A DNA stretch of 64,000 nucleotides from Sclerotinia nivalis (Eukaryota; Ascomycota; Leotiomycetes; Helotiales; Sclerotiniaceae): NCBI GenBank assembly GCA_029531795.1, contig JAPEIS010000013.1, forward strand, positions 2,108,001-2,172,000. Reading direction: 5' to 3'. The translations under genes and the position numbers were made by a program. Positions 59,063 through 64,000 of the stretch are shown piece after piece. Positions within the stretch are counted from its first letter, which is position 1, and the number at the start of each line of letters is the position of its first letter. Below the pieces are notes generated by a model. The model made no database searches, was not told where the DNA came from, and saw only the letters and a program-made list of their open reading frames with translations.

Positions 59063-60978
59063 ATGATGTACCCCAAGACCGCCATTTGTGCGGGATTGCT
59101 TTCTCAAGCTCTCCCAGCATATGGTGCCGTTATGGAAAAATTGGCGGCAGTCCCTAGCGGATGGACTGCTGCAGAAACAGATTCAAGCGCGGCTATTACT
59201 CTCACAGTTGGTCTTGCAATGCAAAATCTCGATCAATTAGAAGCCAAACTTCTTGCTGTTTCAACACCCGGAAATGCGGAGTATGGAAATCATCTCGATG
59301 CTAATGAGGCTAATGCTTTATTTGCTCCTTCTGCCGATGCAAGTAATGCTGTTACTTCATGGTTGGCAAGTGCTGGTGCCCAAAACATTGTGAGCGATGG
59401 ATCGACCGTTACTTTTGCCGCAACCATTGAGAAGGCCAATTCGATCCTCAATGCAACCTTCCAGACCTATACAAGTAATGGCGTAACGAAAGTCAGAACT
59501 ACTCAATACTCGGTTCCGGATCATGTTGCTGAACACATCGAGCTCATCTCTCCAACAACTTATTTCGGAAAGACTGTCGCAAATGCCCCAACTAAGGTTG
59601 CAAAGAAAGCTACTTCAGCTACCAAAGTAACAGTTGATGCTTCTTGCTCAACATCCATCACTCCTAAATGTATCAAGGAATTATACAATGTTGGATCTTA
59701 CACCCCTTCAGTTTCTTCCGGTAGCAGAATCGGATTCGGTAGTTTCCTCAATCAATCAGCTCTTTATGCTGATCTTTTCCAATATGAGAGTTACTTTGGT
59801 ATCCCATCACAAAACTTCTCAGTTACTCTCATCAATGGAGCTACTAATGATCAGAATCCAGCTACTGCCCAAAACGGAGAGGCTAACCTCGATGTTCAAA
59901 ACATTATTGGTGTTGCTCATCCTTTGCCTGTTCAGGAATTTATCACTGGTGGTTTACCACCATTCATCCCTAACATCGATGTGCCAACTGCGGCGGATAA
60001 CTCTAATGAGCCATATTTGCCATATTATGAATACTTGCAGAGTCTACCAAACTCCGCTTTACCACAAGTTATCTCAAACTCTTATGGTGATGACGAAGAT
60101 GTATGTTACCTTCAGTTCTCTACATTCTCCAATTTCCACATGGTGTTCTATTGCTAACCCATTATTTAGACAGTTCCATATGCCTATGCCGTTCGAGTCT
60201 GCAACTTAATCGGTATCATGGGTCTCCGAGGTATCTCCGTTCTCGAATCATCAGGAGATACCGGTGTAGGAGCAGGATGCGTTGCAAACGATGGATTAAA
60301 CACCCCATACTTCCAACCTCAATTCCCCGGTACATGTCCATACATTACATCTGTTGGAGGTACCCAATCAGTTTCTCCCGAAGTCGCTTGGGATGATGGT
60401 TCAGGAGGATTCTCTAACTACTTCCCGACCGCTTGGTACCAAACCGCTGCTGTGGGTGAATACTTGACCGAACATATCAGTCCATCTACAAGGAAATACT
60501 ATGAGAGCTATACCAACTTCACCGGAAGAGGATTCCCAGATATCTCCGCTCATAGTTTGACTCCTGAGTAAGTCATTCCTCATCCCCAATCATTTCTTAA
60601 CAACATCTTCTAACACAAACCCATAGTTACCAAGTCGTCTACTCCGGCCAACTCGCCCCCTCAGGTGGTACATCCGCCGCTGCCCCCGTCGTAGCCGGTA
60701 TCCTCGGTCTCCTCAACGACGCCCGTTTCAAAGCAGGAAAACCCGCCCTCGGTTTCGTCAATCCCCTCCTCTATCTCCTCGGCACAGGCGCTCTTAATGA
60801 TATTACTGGAGGAGGAAGCGTAGGCTGTAATGGTGTTAATGGACAAACTGGCGCGAAGATTCCAGGTGGTGCAGTCATTCCATACGCGACGTGGAATGCG
60901 ACCAAGGGATGGGATCCAGTTACCGGGTTGGGAACCCCGGATTTTGAGAAATTAAAGAAGTTGGTTTTGAGTTGTTAG
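59063..60978 (+). CDS. Sedolisin-family serine-carboxyl peptidase (tripeptidyl-peptidase type), secreted
   Basis: Exons 59063-60100, 60170-60567 and 60627-60978 give 595 aa. A signal peptide (TAICAGLLSQALPAYG) leads into the pro-kumamolisin activation domain (about residues 30-175, with STPGNAEYGNHLDANE). The catalytic domain shows E and D in GEANLDVQNI (about 272-281), oxyanion Asp in SSGDTGVG, and the nucleophile in SGGTSAAAPVVAGI. The end has the calcium-site region (ALNDITGG...GWDPVTGLGTPDF). These proteases work at acid pH and release tripeptides from protein N-termini. Fungi secrete several for nutrition and host protein breakdown. Start chosen at the first of two adjacent Met codons. 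Confidence 0.93.
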
Positions 60979-61786
60979 ATGGGTTGAGGGGTGCGAGGGA
61001 AGTAGGAAGGAAGGGATTTATTTTGAGGAATATTACATGAATGGTTACGTATGTAACATTATGATGAAAGATTATATAGGTTATGAAGCAATGAAATACA
61101 CATAGTTGTAAATGAAATGATAATATTTTATATTCTTACATCTTTACATCTTCATCATATTTACGGAGTATAATAGTATCAAACGCATGATTGTATATTT
61201 ATTGACCTCGAGACTTAATAATGTGGAATCCTTCCCGACTTATCTCTGATATTCATTCACCTTTTCTCATTGTAATCATTGTAATCTTACATGTAGATAT
61301 ATATATATACATTAACCTAACCTAACCTCTAACCTAACCTCTAACCTAACCTCTAACCTAACCTACTTAAAACTACCTACCTATATACCCGTCGCATCGT
61401 GAACTCATAGATGAAGAGATGAAGAGATAAACGAATATATATATATATTTACGCCGTATATTTTACACCGAGAATCTATCAATGACTCTATCAAACAATA
61501 CGAATGAATAAATACGAGTATGAATAAATACAACCAGATAAATGATCAAACGGGTAAAGTGCATGCGGACGATGATGAGAATATTCAAGAGATGCGAATG
61601 TGTTTCTATATATTTATATATTTATATATTGATATTGTATTTTGATCGAGACATCTAAATCTATACTGCGATCAAACCATCCATATACAATATACAACCC
61701 AACCCAACCCAACCCAACTCTAAGGTAACCACAACCACAAACCAATTTTAGATCTATCGATATCCCAAAAATCCTCACACTCACAC
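60979..61786. other. Convergent intergenic region with telomere-like minisatellite
   Basis: No gene supported. It contains a TA-rich stretch, the CTAACCTAACCT array (61313-61365) and an AACCC run near 61,697-61,715. Confidence 0.5.
61313..61365. repeat. TAACC/CTCTAACC telomere-like 12-bp tandem repeat
   Basis: About four copies of a 12-bp unit TAACCTAACCTC. It resembles, but is not, the fungal telomere repeat CCCTAA: each block has CCTAA with a CCTCTAA variant. Internal, not at a chromosome end. Confidence 0.85.
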
Positions 61787-63375
61787 TCACTGATCTTTAT
61801 TAAACCCAGCACCCCCCGCACTCGTAAATTCCAAATCATCCGTCACACTCCCATATTCCGCAACCCAGTAATCCACCAAGTAATTCTGTCTCTGTTTCCA
61901 CATCCCCCTATCACCCGTCATGGGTAAATCTCCCTTCGCCTTCTCTATGTACGTCGAGCTAAGGTTAAACATGGGTTGCGATTGCATTTTCTCGCCATGA
62001 AGTCTAGGTACTGCCGCGACGAGATTTTTCTCGCGCATGTGTTTCAAAATTCGCACCAATACGCTCGCGGTATTCTCGGCTCCCAATGTCCACGATGCGT
62101 TTGTGTATCCGATGACGGTTACCGCGTTGGGCATATCTTGTAGCATTACGCCTCTCCACATGTATTTTGTGGAATATTCGTATGGGATCCCATCCACGCT
62201 TACTTTGGCGCCGCCCGCAAGTTGCATCTTTAATCCCGTGGCGGTGATGATTATATCGGCGTCAAGAGTTTTTCCCGATTCGAGCTCGATGCCGGATGCA
62301 GTGACGGTTTTGATGGTATCGGTTACGACGTCGGCTTTTCCAGAATGAAGACATTTGAAGAAATCGCCGTCGGGACAAGCGCATATTCGTTGGTCCCAGG
62401 GATTGTACTTGGGGCTAAAATTAGGATCGACTGGGAGAGTGGGTGGGATTTCCTTCTTGATTTCTTTTTGGAGGAGATTGCGAGCGATGTCCGGAAAGAA
62501 GCGACAGAAGTGGAAGAATAATAAGGGGAATACGAGGAATCTCCAACGTATCAATTGGTTAGCCACCGATTCTGGAAGAAATCTCCGCAAGGTATCTCCG
62601 GCTGGAAAGGTTGCTGGGACTCCTATTATCCAAGTAGGACTTCGTTGTAACATGGTTACTTTGGCTGCTTTCTCTGCCAGATTTGGTATTAAAGTAATAG
62701 CCGTAGCACCACTTCCAATAACGACTATTTTCTTGTCCGTGTAATCGAGGTCTTGGGGCCAAAATTGAGGATGTATCTTTTGGCCTTTGAAGTTGTCCAA
62801 GCCAGGTATTTCGGTTTTCAATGGCTCACTGTAGCTATAATATCCCGTGCCCCAAATAACCCATCGTCCTTTTATGGTGCTTTTGCTTCCACCAGCATCA
62901 ACTGATATTGACCATTGTTGTTGTTCTGTTGACCAATCTGCGGCCGTAACATTATGATGAAACTTTATCTTCTTATCGATTCCAAATTTCTCGGCCGCTT
63001 CTTCAAAATATGTGCGAATTGATTCACCGTCCGCGATTAACGTAGGGCTCGTCCATGGATACCACGGAAATCCAAATGTATATAGATTGGAGTCGGATCT
63101 GATACCAGGATATCGAAATAAATCCCACGTTCCGCCAATTGCCCCGCGATTCTCAAGTATGGTATAGGTTAAATCGGGAAATTCTGTTTGTAGGCGACTG
63201 TAAAGGGTTAGCTATCTGTCTTTGGAGAAATTGAAGCCAAGTCTTTGGGTTGCTGATGTGAGCCAAGGATCAATGTCAACTGTTGGTCTTACTATGCAGT
63301 ATTAATTCCCGATAGGCCCGCGCCGATGATCACGACGTCGTAATCGCAATTCCCAGATCTTTCTACTGAACCCAT
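61787..63375 (-). CDS. Flavin-containing monooxygenase, Baeyer-Villiger type
   Basis: Exons 63375-63293 and 63197-61787 (95-bp intron) give 497 aa. The FAD-binding motif VVIIGAGLSGIN is at residue 15; the intron falls just after it. The NADPH site is VVIGSGATAI near residue 200. Between them FKGQKIHPQFWP fits the Baeyer-Villiger fingerprint FxGxxxHxxxW(P/D). The segment GGTWDLFRYPGIRSDS is typical of the family. Such enzymes insert oxygen next to ketones, giving esters or lactones, or hydroxylate heteroatoms. It is not adjacent to the polyketide cluster (30 kb away), so a shared pathway is unlikely. A usual length is 500-550 aa. Confidence 0.9.
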
Positions 63376-64000
63376 TGTGGTGATCTTTGTTGTTGTGGAA
63401 ATCTATATGGTAAAAATATATGTTGATGTTGATGCCATATGAATTAAAAGTTCGGTGATCGACACAATATGAAGATGGATAAGTAGGAGAGGGGCCAGAT
63501 ATAAGAAGCAGAACCATAAGATAATTCAAACTGATTCAAGTCAATGGATCGGATATATACCGGCACACCGAGGTTCAACACGTTGAAGAGAGAAGATTTG
63601 AAATCTATGCTGAGTCTCCACCGTACACGTCAAACTCACGTTCTCCGGCTCTTGGAAGAGCACCGAGGGCCTGAGCATCTGCCCCTTCGAATAATAAGTT
63701 ATAATAGTGACCAGCTCATAGATTCGTTGGCTATGGGGATTGTGGATTGCTTGGTACTGCTTCGTATATCAAACCACCAACAGCCTCTATCTGGGTGATT
63801 ACCAATCTTTAATAGAGTGAATCCGGCCGGGATACCACCCTGCTTTACCTCTAAAGGTATGAAAGCCGAACGTTAAATCGGTTTTAAGAAAAAGGGAAGC
63901 TTTGAAAATGGAGGTGGAGTACTGCGAAACTCTATGCATGTATCAGAAGATGGTAACTTTATACTGCAAGAGGAATAATCTGGTTTCTCCATTGTCCGAG
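63376..64000. other. Upstream of the monooxygenase to window end
   Basis: Contains a plus-strand open stretch at 63544-63798 without recognised features. I see no supported gene; the next gene may start beyond the window. Confidence 0.4.

Noticed and set aside
1..64000. tRNA or rRNA genes
   Set aside because: No cloverleaf-type A/B boxes or rRNA sequence recognised; the tRNA-Met-like stretch at 2782-2796 is a primer-binding site, not a gene.

Overview
The window looks like a chromosome segment of a filamentous ascomycete. Genes carry short (about 50-110 bp) GT-AG introns with CTAAC/CTGAC-like branch points. The gene set includes an eisosome Pil1 protein, a Rad2/XPG nuclease, a NatC Lsm subunit, a GH92 mannosidase, a sedolisin, fungal P450s and a fungal reducing polyketide synthase. 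Transposon DNA is heavily C-to-T/G-to-A mutated, as expected from repeat-induced point mutation (RIP). The style suggests a leotiomycete such as Botrytis/Sclerotinia, but that is inference; nothing here proves the species.

Region 1 (1-11,622) is a very AT-rich nest of decayed LTR retrotransposons. It holds a minus-strand Ty3/gypsy gag remnant, a short Copia-type element keeping two LTR copies, primer site, polypurine tract and only a gag gene, a plus-strand Copia RNase H remnant, and one structurally complete chromodomain gypsy element (4188-11622). That element has 273/255-bp LTRs, a GATGA target duplication, gag-pol remnants and an additional third ORF between pol and the 3' LTR.

Region 2 (about 12.8-31.6 kb) is a polyketide gene cluster. 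It contains an FAD monooxygenase fused to a seven-helix membrane domain, two related P450s, a KS-AT-DH-cMT-KR-ACP synthase lacking ER, a divergently transcribed stand-alone enoyl reductase of the LovC type, and a third, unrelated P450. A Clr5-domain protein follows (32.3-34.1 kb) and might regulate it. The content suggests a C-methylated reduced polyketide tailored by several oxidations. The synthase reading frame is broken by one base in the DH region (about 22.3 kb), so the cluster may be dead in this strain, or the assembly has an indel.

Region 3 (35-64 kb) is mostly housekeeping and secretory: a small secreted protein, an unfamiliar HExxH-containing protein, an acidic repeat-rich protein, a GH92 mannosidase, RAD2/XPG, NatC subunit, Pil1, a tiny secreted peptide gene next to a 7-bp minisatellite, a sedolisin protease, and a Baeyer-Villiger-type monooxygenase. 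Exon coordinates were worked out by hand from reading frame and splice signals; each multi-exon model sums to a whole number of codons except the PKS, which carries the frameshift.
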